NCBI GenBank assembly: GCA_030642425.1
Contig: DAOWNU010000064.1
Coordinates: 1 to 8,498 of the forward strand
Origin: a bacterium
Lineage (GTDB): Bacteria > UBP14 > UBA6098
Direction: 5' to 3'
DNA: 8,498 nt
The notes below the pieces were generated by a model. It had not been told where the DNA came from and did not search any database. It saw only the letters and a list, made by a program, of their open reading frames with translations. The position numbers and the translations under genes are program-made. Every line of letters starts with the position of its first letter. Positions within the stretch are counted from its first letter, which is position 1. Shown in pieces: positions 1-7,699 of the stretch.

Positions 1-3000
1 AATAATTTCGGTGGAATGGGCGTATGGCGTCGCCGGCTTGAATTTAATGGTGGAATCGTCGATGGCCGTTATTTCTGAACCCATAAAAGTATAAATAACT
101 CCGTCGATAGATATTTCGAGGGAATCGAAATCGATTCCCGATGGGTCGTGGAATGTAACTACTACCGTTTCTTCCGGGCAGCTGACAATGCTGCCGTCCG
201 GTGGCCACAGGAGAGTCATCGTCGGCGGGCCGCCGTCCACATAGAATTCCCAGCAATATTCCGGCATAGCATTCGGCCCGCATAGTATGGCCCTGTCTAT
301 TACGGAATCGACACATACCGAAACAACGTCGCCGTCCTCGAGGACTATGCCCGCTGCGGCCAGATCGAGGGTGAAATCGGAGCCGTCCCAGCTCGTGGCC
401 GCATGACCTATCCCGAACGAGGCGCCATCGACGATCATAACCATGTGTGTAGTGTAAATTCCGCTGGAAATGTCGATCAATTCGGCGGAGATCGCCGCTA
501 TCGACGGATCGACTACCGCGAGGTCGGGTGGATCGGTGGAAACGACCGCCGGTGGGAGCGTGTCCAGCATAAATATGAACTCGACCGGAGCGTCCTCGAG
601 GGGATTGCCGGTCATATCGTCGGCCTGCGTAATGGAGATATGGATTTCGACCCCTTCGGGCCAAGGGGAAGTTGGAGTATAGGTGAGTGTCGGCGAAGTG
701 TAAGTCAGTCTTGGGTCCGGCCATGTTATCGTAACTCCGTCCACAATTAGCTCGATAGTGCTCGTGTTCACGCCGTTAGCGTCCGCAAGATATATCTCGA
801 TAGGCTGTTCGGGACAGCTCACCCATGAGGATTCCGGAGGCGTCATGAACGCGGCGTATGGCCCCCGGAAATCGAATGTGTAGAGGACGCATTCCGGGAT
901 AGCGAGTTCGTTTGGAGGACAGAAATCGACCGCGTCGGCGATTATTTCCACACAAACAACGAGGCTTTCGCCGTCGTAAGGGGTGTATCCCAGATCGCTG
1001 AGACGGAAGCGGAGCGTATCGTCCGGCCAGCTCATTCCAGCGTGCGGCCAGGAATAGAACAGTCCACCTATCCGAAGCAGCAGCGAACTTCGGTTCATAC
1101 CGGCGGGTTCGTCGGTTATAACGATCTCGATCAGAATGTCGTCCACGTTGAAATTCGTGAATGTTGGCGGCTCGATACTCTCGACGACCGGAGGCTCGAT
1201 ATCGACGATGAAATGCCAGAGCAGGGGATCGTCCAGCGGTAATCCATAGTTATCGTCCGCGGCGGCGAGCTGTATCTCGATAGTATCACCGTGCAACCAA
1301 TCGGAACCGGAGGTGAAAACGAGAACGCTGTCGCCGTCGTAAGTCAGTTCGGGCGCGGCGGTTGTGTAGGCCGAGCCATCGACCAGCAGAATAATCGTCG
1401 ATTCGTCCACGCCGTTGCCGTCGGTTATCCATAGCGTGATATCCTGATCGCTGCATGAGGTTATCTGCCAATTTAGTGGCGATATTATTCCGGCTTCCGG
1501 CCCGCTTTGATTGATGTGGAACGTCCAGCATTCCGGCCCCATGCTGTTCGGGCCGCACGAATCCGGCGCGTCGGAGGCGGAAACACAGCATATCACGGAA
1601 TCGCCGTCGTTGAATGTTAGACCGAAAGCGGCGGTGTTTAGTGTGAAGTGTGTCCCGTCCCAGGTCACGCCGACATCGGTAGTTCGCGCGAGTTCACCCG
1701 CTATCTCGAGCAGGATACTGGATTCGTCGATACCTGCCGGCGTATCGGTCAGGTCGAAGCTCACAGTCGGCGTCGTGGTCGCGACAACTGCGCCGGGCGG
1801 AGGTATCTGGCCGGAAAGCACGGGCGGAGAAATATCGAGCGTAAAGGTGTAAGTCAGCGTCCCACCGGTAAGCGCGTTGCCGGAGACGTCGTAGGCCGAA
1901 AGGACGACGTCGATATCGCCTTCGGGATATGTTGCCGAAGGAACGAAGATAAGCATAGAATCGCCGACATAGCTAAGTTCCGGGTCGGTCAATGTGTATG
2001 GGACGCCATCGACAATGAGCCGGATAGAATCGAGTTCCACGCCCCGGTCGTCTGTCAGGCGGATGCGGATAGAGACCAGTTCACAGGCCGTAATCTCGCC
2101 GTCGGAAGGGTCTATCGGCGCCGCGACCGGCCCTATCAAATCGTAGGGATATATATAGCAGCTGTCCGCCGAGATATTCGGCCCGCACCATGCGGGATCG
2201 ATCATATCCGCGGAACCGATGCAGACGTCCAGCGGCCCCGACCCGAAGCTCGCGCCCGCTGCGGTGGAATTAAATATAAGCTCCTGGGTCGCGGAAATCC
2301 ACGAGACACCGGCATCGGTGAGTCGATATTCGATGCCGTCGAGGTTGAGCACTATCGCCGAGGAATCCACGCCCGCAGGAATATCCTCGAAACCGAATGT
2401 TAGGACAGGTTCGGAGTCGGAGAGGATAGTTCCCGGCGGCGGATCTATCGAGATGAGAAGCGGCGGTCCGGTATCCACAATGAAGTTCCACGTGGGCGCG
2501 CCGGCAAGAGGATTTCCCGCAATATCCACCGCGCGGCTGACCCTGAATTCGACAGTGTCGCCGTGTATCCAGGGGGAAGAGGGGGTGTAGCGAAGCGTGT
2601 CGTTCGTATAAGTGAGCCTCGGACTCGTAAGGTCGAAACTGCTGCCGTTCACCCAGAATCGGATAGAATCCTCGTTTACGCCCCAATCGTCGTGCAGCCA
2701 GATAACGATGCCGGAATCGGCACACGCGGTTATAACCCCGCTGTCCGGATAGATAAGGGCGATCTCCGGGCCGAACAAATCGACATAATACTCCCAGCAG
2801 CTATCCGGTCTGGCGACATTAGGCCCGCAATAGATAGTCGGCACGATGTCGGCGATGGAATCCACGCAGACGTGTATCGTGTCGCCGTCGCCCCAGCTGA
2901 ATCCGCCCATTCCGGTCTGTATCGAGAAACCGGGATCGAGCCACCATACCCAGGGGAGCATCCCGACAAACGGCGCGCCGTCGAGGCGGAACGTGAAAGT

Positions 3001-6000
3001 AGTCGGGTTTTCCCCGCTCAAAGAATCGTATGTATAAATATAAATAACCGGCGAGGTTTCCGAAATCAGGCTCCCCGGCGGCGGGTCTATACCGGTGATA
3101 ACGGGCGGCGTTTGATCCGAAACGAACCACCACTCATAAGTGCCGGAAAGCGCGTTCCCCAGCGAATCGCTGGCGTCGAGAACGGCGACGTTTATTGTAT
3201 CGCCGTCGGTAAAGGGGGTCGTCGGTGTGAAGAACAGTGAGTCGTTGGACCAGGTGAGATGATCGGGGTAATCGTAAATTACGCCGTCGATCTCGACAGT
3301 GCAGGATTCGGGAATAACGCCCTGATCGTCGGTTATCGAGAAAATCACAACTTGCAAAGGACATGCGGTAAAAGCATGGTCGAGAGGCGACAGTAGATCG
3401 GCCACCGGACCGGAAAGGTTGATATAAAAGGTCCAGCAGCTATCGAAATCGATAGAGTTCGGGCCGCAAAGCGAGGCCGGGACGTTGTCCGCGGCATCGC
3501 GCATACACACGTGCACGCTGTCGCCGTCTATAAAGGATAGTCCCGCCGTTCCACAGTCGAATGTTATCTGACCGCCGCCCCAGCTCATCGCGGCGTGTGG
3601 CCATGAGAAGAGCATCCCCTCGACCGTCATGCTGAGCGAAGTCGGATCGACCCCGGCGGGAATATCCCCGAGACCGATACGAATAGTCGGCGTTGGGTCG
3701 CTGACCGCGTCGCCGGAGCCGGGTATGTAACCCGTGATAACGGGCGGCTCGATATCCACCACGAAAAACCACGATCTGGGAGCGTCCACGAGCGGGTTCC
3801 CGATAATATCTTCAACAGCGGTAAGGATAACGTGGATCGTGTCCGCGTGTGAGAAAGGCGCCGCTGGAGTGAAAACCAGCGTGTCGCCATCCATCGAGAG
3901 CCATGGACTCGGCCAGTTATAAATGGTGCCGTCGATTGTCAGGCTTATTGTGGAGTTGTTAATCCCAGTCGCGTCTTCGAGGTGTATCCTTATCTCCCCG
4001 GAGGAACAGGCCGTTATCGCGGAATCCGGCGGATAGACCATATTCGCGATAGGCCCGCCCTGATCGTAGATGAGATACCAGCAGGAATCGCGCTCGTTTG
4101 GGCCGCAATGATCGGCATCGACCGCGTCCGGGATGTGCAAACAGACCTGTATAGAATCGCCGTCGGAGAAAGACTCTCCCGCCGCGACGAGATCGAAAGT
4201 CAAATTCGCGCCATCCCACGAGAAATACGCGGACCAGGGATAGGGCGTTCCAAGAATTGTAATAATCGCGCCGGTCTCGTCCACGCCGATACCGGCATCG
4301 TTTAGACCGATTACAATATTATCTCCGGGGCCGATAGAATTTCCGGGCGGAGGAGTTATCGAGGTTATCGCCGGAGGGCTGAGGTCGATATAGAAAATCG
4401 AGGTTACAGGGCCGGAAAGATCGTGTCCGAAACCGTCTTCGGCATGATTGAGCGATACGTTGGCAGTGGCGCCGTCGGAGAAGGGGATAGTCGGAGTGAA
4501 AACGAGCGTATCGTCCGAATACGACATGTGATCGGGGAAATAATATGTGAAACCATCGACGACCAGTTCGATAGTCGATGTCTCGATTCCGGAGGCATCC
4601 ATCAGCCAGACCGTTATCGGCTGGTATTCGCAGGCCGTCCACGAGGCGCTTGGCGGGTCGATAATATCCGCTGTCGGGCCGGAAATATCTACAATAAATG
4701 ACCAGCAGAACGGCGGGTTCATGCGGTTTGGGCCGCACCTGTCGGGCCGGACGAGGTCTATTGCGGTAACGCACACATCGACCGTGTCGCCGTCGCCCCA
4801 GGAAAGCCCCGAAGAGGCCGTGGCGAAACTGGCTCTCGTGCCGTCCCAGCTTATCCCCGGAGTCGAAGCGAGAACATAGGGGACGCCGTCGATAGTAAAA
4901 GTGATGCTGTCCGCGAAAACGCCCGCAATAGCATCGTCGAGCTGAATCGATATTGTTGGCGATGCTACCGAGGAAACGCCGCCGTCTATCGGCAGAGGAG
5001 AGCTGGCTTCGGGAGGAGTTTTGTCCACGGTGAAATGCCAGGTCGGGAAATCCCCGCCGAACCATGTTGATTCATTGCCGTTCGAGTCCTGTATTCGGTT
5101 GACATAGCAGGTAATTGCACCTTCGCTGTAGTATTCCGCAGTGCCTGTACCCGTGTAAAAGACGGTATTGACGATACCATTGACGTAGGGGTTGGTGCTT
5201 TCCCAGGCGAGTGTGCCGTCGAGGCGCAGCAGGCATGTGTTCATAGGGATATCCGAATAATCCCTGAATTCCACCACGAGAGTATCGCACCCTATTGTAT
5301 CGCCTTCGTCGGGATATATGAGTATTGCGGAAGGCCCCTGATAATCTACGAGGAATTCCCAGCAGAGGTCCGTATCGAGCGTGTCTATCCAGTTCGGTCC
5401 GCAGAGTTGGTCGGATTGTGGGACGTTGTCCACCGCCTTGCGAAGGCAGACCATCACGGAGTCTTCTGGTTGGAAACTTATTCCCAGTCCGGAGGTAACA
5501 ACATAAAAGGTCGAATCGCTATACGTGATGTGCGGGCTTGTTTCCCAGCAATAGCCGCTCAGCCGATCGGAGGGGCAATGATAAACGTTGGATTCGATAC
5601 ACATGCAAAGGCCGCCTATTGGTATTCCGCTGGTAGCATCGACCACATCGACACTGAGAGTCGGCTGGTTTTCGCTTATAACCGTATCCGGCGGCGGCGT
5701 CCGCGAACCGGGATAATAATAGGGCCGGTCCTGATCTGTTCTGTAGCTCCAGGACATAGGTCCGCTTATCGGCGTGCCGTCGTTATCTTCGACATAAAGG
5801 AGGGTGATTGTAACGTTATAGTCGTTCGGGTATGGTGTGGTGGGCGTGTATGTTAACACGGAATCGCCGTCCCAGGCCAGATGCGCGTCTGGCCAGTTGT
5901 AGATCGTTCCGTCCACCTGAAGGCTGATAGTCGTTTCGTTCACGCCTTCGTCGTCGTGAATAACAATAATCGCGGTCTGAAGGCTGCAGCCGCCCCATCC

Positions 6001-6039
6001 GCTCGGCATCGGGCTTTTCAATACGGCAGTCGGCGGCGG
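1..6039 (-). repeat. Ten tandem Ig-like B+A repeat units (tenth partial)
   Basis: The repeat is at protein level. Approximate unit limits, from N-terminus: 6039-5347, 5346-4687, 4686-4063, 4062-3418, 3417-2779, 2778-2140, 2139-1510, 1509-871, 870-235, and a partial B domain at 234-1. The CGPN codons recur at 5392, 4726, 4096, 3457, 2818, 2176, 1546, 910 (as CPPN) and 271 (low coordinate of each). The gaps are 666, 630, 639, 639, 642, 630, 636 and 639 bases, all multiples of three, which independently supports one intact frame. The DNA copies are clearly diverged, so the expansion does not look recent. The D-x-x-GNPL of type B sits where CGPN sits in type A. The two domain types therefore probably share an ancestor, and the pair was then multiplied. 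Unit limits are accurate to a few residues. Confidence 0.9.
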
Positions 6040-6111
6040 GTCCGCGCCGATAAGGGCTGTTGCGAGAACGACGAGAAAAAGCGAGCATAAAATTATTATA
6101 TCCTTGCGCAT
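1..6111 (-). CDS. Giant secreted protein of alternating Ig-like domains (C-terminus beyond window)
   Basis: I translated this frame by hand from the ATG at 6109-6111 to the left edge: 2037 codons without a stop. The start is set by GGAGG five bases upstream and by the signal peptide that follows: MRKD, a hydrophobic stretch at residues 5-22, likely cleavage after A23. The mature part is entirely Ig-like beta-sandwich domains of about 100 residues, of two alternating types. Type B opens with GP-x-A and a conserved Cys, and ends in motifs such as FTP-x-x-PF-x-DGDTI and D-x-x-GNPL; this resembles SbsA-type Big_5 domains. Type A opens with PP and GVD-x-SSI, then has SWDG, DGDSV-x-VCV, CGPN and CW-x-F. 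CGPN cysteines lie at residues 237, 459, 669, 882, 1095, 1309, 1519, 1731 (CPPN) and 1944. No catalytic domain is visible. It is transcribed divergently from the zinc-ribbon gene. An adhesin, stalk or surface-layer scaffold is plausible but inferred. The missing C-terminus may hold an anchoring or sorting signal. Confidence 0.93.
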   Translation of the reverse strand, partial: MRKDIIILCSLFLVVLATALIGADPPPTAVLKSPMPSGWGGCSLQTAIIVIHDDEGVNETTISLQVDGTIYNWPDAHLAWDGDSVLTYTPTTPYPNDYNVTITLLYVEDNDGTPISGPMSWSYRTDQDRPYYYPGSRTPPPDTVISENQPTLSVDVVDATSGIPIGGLCMCIESNVYHCPSDRLSGYCWETSPHITYSDSTFYVVTSGLGISFQPEDSVMVCLRKAVDNVPQSDQLCGPNWIDTLDTDLCWEFLVDYQGPSAILIYPDEGDTIGCDTLVVEFRDYSDIPMNTCLLRLDGTLAWESTNPYVNGIVNTVFYTGTGTAEYYSEGAITCYVNRIQDSNGNESTWFGGDFPTWHFTVDKTPPEASSPLPIDGGVSSVASPTISIQLDDAIAGVFADSITFTIDGVPYVLASTPGISWDGTRASFATASSGLSWGDGDTVDVCVTAIDLVRPDRCGPNRMNPPFCWSFIVDISGPTADIIDPPSASWTACEYQPITVWLMDASGIETSTIELVVDGFTYYFPDHMSYSDDTLVFTPTIPFSDGATANVSLNHAEDGFGHDLSGPVTSIFYIDLSPPAITSITPPPGNSIGPGDNIVIGLNDAGIGVDETGAIITILGTPYPWSAYFSWDGANLTFDLVAAGESFSDGDSIQVCLHIPDAVDADHCGPNERDSCWYLIYDQGGPIANMVYPPDSAITACSSGEIRIHLEDATGINNSTISLTIDGTIYNWPSPWLSMDGDTLVFTPAAPFSHADTIHVILTAVEDIIGNPLVDAPRSWFFVVDIEPPVITGYIPGSGDAVSDPTPTIRIGLGDIPAGVDPTSLSMTVEGMLFSWPHAAMSWGGGQITFDCGTAGLSFIDGDSVHVCMRDAADNVPASLCGPNSIDFDSCWTFYINLSGPVADLLSPLDHAFTACPLQVVIFSITDDQGVIPESCTVEIDGVIYDYPDHLTWSNDSLFFTPTTPFTDGDTINVAVLDASDSLGNALSGTYEWWFVSDQTPPVITGIDPPPGSLISETSPVIYIYTYDSLSGENPTTFTFRLDGAPFVGMLPWVWWLDPGFSIQTGMGGFSWGDGDTIHVCVDSIADIVPTIYCGPNVARPDSCWEYYVDLFGPEIALIYPDSGVITACADSGIVIWLHDDWGVNEDSIRFWVNGSSFDLTSPRLTYTNDTLRYTPSSPWIHGDTVEFRVSRAVDIAGNPLAGAPTWNFIVDTGPPLLISIDPPPGTILSDSEPVLTFGFEDIPAGVDSSAIVLNLDGIEYRLTDAGVSWISATQELIFNSTAAGASFGSGPLDVCIGSADMIDPAWCGPNISADSCYIYPYDLIGPVAAPIDPSDGEITACELVSIRIRLTDDRGVELDSIRLIVDGVPYTLTDPELSYVGDSMLIFVPSATYPEGDIDVVLSAYDVSGNALTGGTLTYTFTLDISPPVLSGQIPPPGAVVATTTPTVSFDLTDTPAGIDESSILLEIAGELARTTDVGVTWDGTHFTLNTAAFGLTFNDGDSVICCVSASDAPDSCGPNSMGPECWTFHINQSGPEAGIISPLNWQITSCSDQDITLWITDGNGVDESTIILLVDGSAYTTAAPELTYDGDSVLVFTSGSDWLHGDTIEIQLAAADDNYGLPLDDPLLWHFIVDIEPPVVESIEPPTFTNFNVDDILIEIVITDEPAGMNRSSLLLRIGGLFYSWPHAGMSWPDDTLRFRLSDLGYTPYDGESLVVCVEIIADAVDFCPPNELAIPECVLYTFDFRGPYAAFMTPPESSWVSCPEQPIEIYLADANGVNTSTIELIVDGVTITWPDPRLTYTSPTLTYTPTSPWPEGVEIHISITQADDMTGNPLEDAPVEFIFMLDTLPPAVVSTDPPDLAVVDPSIAAISAELIDISSGIYTTHMVMIVDGASFGIGHAATSWDGSDFTLDLAAAGIVLEDGDVVSVCVDSVIDRAILCGPNAMPEYCWEFYVDGGPPTMTLLWPPDGSIVSCPEETVVVTFHDPSGIDFDSLEISIDGVIYTFMGSEITAIDDSTIKFKPATPYAHSTEII

Positions 6112-6116
6112 ATTGT

Positions 6117-6121
6117 CCTCC
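6117..6121 (-). promoter_or_regulatory. Shine-Dalgarno of the giant repeat protein
   Basis: Read on the minus strand this is GGAGG, five bases before the ATG at 6111. It fixes the start of the 2037-codon frame, directly ahead of a typical signal peptide. Confidence 0.85.
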
Positions 6122-6156
6122 GACACGCGAGGTTGAATTAAAAAAATCTTCCTTAA

Positions 6157-6184
6157 ATTATGCCTTTATTTATTTAAAAGTCAA
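6157..6184 (-). promoter_or_regulatory. Candidate sigma70-like promoter for the giant repeat protein
   Basis: On the minus strand, TTGACT (6184-6179) is followed after 16 bases by CATAAT (6162-6157). Each box matches five of six consensus bases. Transcription would start near 6150, giving a leader of roughly 40 bases that contains the GGAGG site. The call rests on box matches and position only. Confidence 0.55.
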
Positions 6185-6204
6185 GGGCGAGGTAATATCT
6201 TGAC
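6180..6204. promoter_or_regulatory. Inverted repeat joining the two divergent -35 regions
   Basis: GTCAAG at 6180-6185 and CTTGAC at 6199-6204 are perfect inverted copies with 13 bases between them. Each arm overlaps the -35 box of one divergent promoter. The symmetry may simply come from two TTGAC boxes facing apart, or the site may bind a dimeric regulator controlling both genes. The sequence does not decide between these. Confidence 0.35.
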
Positions 6205-6228
6205 AACTTTAATCTTAATCTATATTGT
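6200..6228 (+). promoter_or_regulatory. Candidate sigma70-like promoter for the zinc-ribbon membrane protein
   Basis: A perfect TTGACA lies at 6200-6205. With a 17-base spacer the -10 box is TATTGT (6223-6228); with a 15-base spacer it is TATATT (6221-6226). Transcription would start near 6233-6236. That leaves almost no leader before the ATG at 6240 but about 26 bases before the ATG at 6261, which bears on the start choice for this gene. Confidence 0.6.
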
Positions 6229-6260
6229 TTTAATATCAATTGAAGTATGATATAGGGGAT

Positions 6261-7427
6261 ATGGAAGTAATCTGTCCAAAATGCGGTTCGATAGTCGGTA
6301 TTTCCGAAACAGACGGGAAGGCGATTACGGGTCTGCATTGTGACAACTGCGGCGATATTCTTCTTCGAGACGAGAAGAGACCCGGAGGCCCGGCGCTCGT
6401 TATTTCGATAATACTCGGGGAGGGCAGGATTAAACTGTATTGTCCGGAATGCGGCGCCGGCTACGTTGTCGAAAGGGCAAAACTGCCGGACGGCAAGGTT
6501 AAGACGACATGCAAAAAATGCGGCTGCGTTTTTTCATTCGTTGCCAATCTTAACAAGCCGATGCAGCTACGTCCCTCCGATGAAAAAGATAAGTCCGCCC
6601 TCGAAAGCATTGCCACATCTATCCCGGACCCCTTTGCCGAGAAAACGATAACGGATGATATTCCCCCGCTGAGAATAGAACCGCCGCCCAAAACTGAAAT
6701 CGACGAGGACGTCGAACCGGCCTACGATTTTTCACTCACCGGAATTATTCCCGGAAAAGCAAAAGAGCCGGGGGAAGAAACGAGCTACGGTTTTATCGAC
6801 GAGGACGGGAATGTCAACGGCCCGCTGGACATTATCGTGCTCCGAAACTGGGTTCGCTCCGGACAGATAAAGCGCGATTATATTATTTTGCTGCCCGACG
6901 GCAAAAGGAAAACTGCCGGCAGCGTGCCGGAACTTATGCAAACCTTCCGGGCGGTTTCCGAAAAGGACGTTTTCCCCGTGAAACCCATGCAGCTGGCGGC
7001 GCCGGAGAAAGAATTCTTATACGGGATAGCTTCCGGAGCGTTAGCCGGTGCGGTTTTCGGTGTCGGGCTGTCCCTGCTGACACTGGTTTTCGGTCTGAAA
7101 GTGCTTCCGGTTATTAACGAGGGCGGCGGCTCGATCTCTTTCAGGGGGATGTTGATGTTGATCGTCGTCACGACTGTGCTCGGTTTTATAATCGGGCTGC
7201 TCATATCGCTTACCCACTCGATAAATATCTCGAACAACACCGGCAAAGACGTTTGGACATCCGATAATACCGGCTTGATCGGCGCGTTATTGGGCGGCGC
7301 GTTGGGCTTGATCTTTCTAATCAGCGGTAACGCGGGGATACTGGGTTCGATAGGAACTGTTCTGGTGATGTATCTTCTGGCCAGAACGATAATTTTGTTT
7401 CACAACAGGCTTTTCAGAGCGGGTTAG
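6261..7427 (+). CDS. Zinc-ribbon / GYF_2-like / four-TM membrane protein
   Basis: From the ATG at 6261 the product has 388 residues. It begins with two four-cysteine zinc ribbons: C5-x2-C8 with C27-x2-C30, and C61-x2-C64 with C84-x2-C87 (plus C89). The second fits the MJ0042-type ribbon (CP-x-C, then Y-x-V, L-P-x-G-x-V, C-x-x-C). An acidic, proline-rich linker follows, then a GYF_2-like domain at about 176-228, recognised by a GP motif, a helix like LRNWVRSGQI and a following PDG turn. Four hydrophobic, glycine-rich segments end the protein, at about 252-278, 297-319, 337-357 and 359-380. The ribbons and GYF_2 domain should face the cytoplasm and may bind protein or nucleic acid; this is family-based inference. 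An in-frame ATG at 6240 would add seven residues. It has no Shine-Dalgarno and would leave almost no leader, while 6261 follows AGGGG closely. No clear terminator follows. I do not recognise a named gene. Confidence 0.88.
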   Translation: MEVICPKCGSIVGISETDGKAITGLHCDNCGDILLRDEKRPGGPALVISIILGEGRIKLYCPECGAGYVVERAKLPDGKVKTTCKKCGCVFSFVANLNKPMQLRPSDEKDKSALESIATSIPDPFAEKTITDDIPPLRIEPPPKTEIDEDVEPAYDFSLTGIIPGKAKEPGEETSYGFIDEDGNVNGPLDIIVLRNWVRSGQIKRDYIILLPDGKRKTAGSVPELMQTFRAVSEKDVFPVKPMQLAAPEKEFLYGIASGALAGAVFGVGLSLLTLVFGLKVLPVINEGGGSISFRGMLMLIVVTTVLGFIIGLLISLTHSINISNNTGKDVWTSDNTGLIGALLGGALGLIFLISGNAGILGSIGTVLVMYLLARTIILFHNRLFRAG

Positions 7428-7498
7428 GCGTATTCAATACAACCCTGCAAGACTGTCCACAACGCGTTTTTTGACCGCTCATTCGAGGAGGCCCAAAA

Positions 7499-7699
7499 AT
7501 GAAGATTAAATATTTTCAGGATACCGATACGATACTCGTGACCCTGCGAGACAGCGAAATCGCCGACACGCGCGACCTCGATGAAAACACGCTCGTCGAG
7601 TTCGACGTGGACGGCAATCTGGTCAGTATCACAATAGAACACGCCACAGAGCGGGCCAATATCGCCAATTTCTCATACGAGCGGGTTGCGATAGCATAA
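7499..7699 (+). CDS. DUF2283 family small protein
   Basis: A 66-residue protein with a very strong ribosome site: GAGGAGG at 7485-7491, seven bases before the ATG. The opening MKIKYFQDTDTILVTL, the mid-protein acidic turn with L-V-x-F-D-x-DGNLV, and the strand SITIEHATER match the DUF2283 pattern, in which a short protein starts with beta strands and carries a D-x-DG-x-LVGIEIL-like core. Its length is normal for the family. The biochemical function is unknown. Such genes are often found beside DUF4258 genes in toxin-antitoxin-like pairs, but no DUF4258 reading frame is visible here. The 71-base gap after the upstream zinc-ribbon gene allows co-transcription; I saw no hairpin terminator in it. 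Confidence 0.82.
   Translation: MKIKYFQDTDTILVTLRDSEIADTRDLDENTLVEFDVDGNLVSITIEHATERANIANFSYERVAIA

Noticed and set aside
1648..2403. Plus-strand open frame of 251 residues, and others between 403 and 6090
   Set aside because: Antisense shadows of the repeat gene. They have no recognisable fold, and their composition follows from the complement of DGD, PP and CGP codons.
4319..5065. Minus-strand open frame of 248 residues, and similar ones at 44-724, 2270-2725 and 3440-3772
   Set aside because: They lie in another frame of the same strand as the 2037-codon gene, are rich in Arg, Gly and His, have no domain pattern, and stay open only because of the codon use of the repeat gene.
1..6039. Regularly spaced repeats as a CRISPR array or DNA-level satellite
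   Set aside because: The period is about 640 bases, copies are diverged in DNA but conserved in protein, and all gaps are multiples of three, so it is a coding domain repeat.
6088..6111. Signal peptide Cys at residue 9 as a lipoprotein lipobox
   Set aside because: The preceding residues I-I-L do not fit the L-[AST]-[GA]-C pattern, and the hydrophobic core continues well past the Cys, so ordinary signal peptidase cleavage near A23 fits better.
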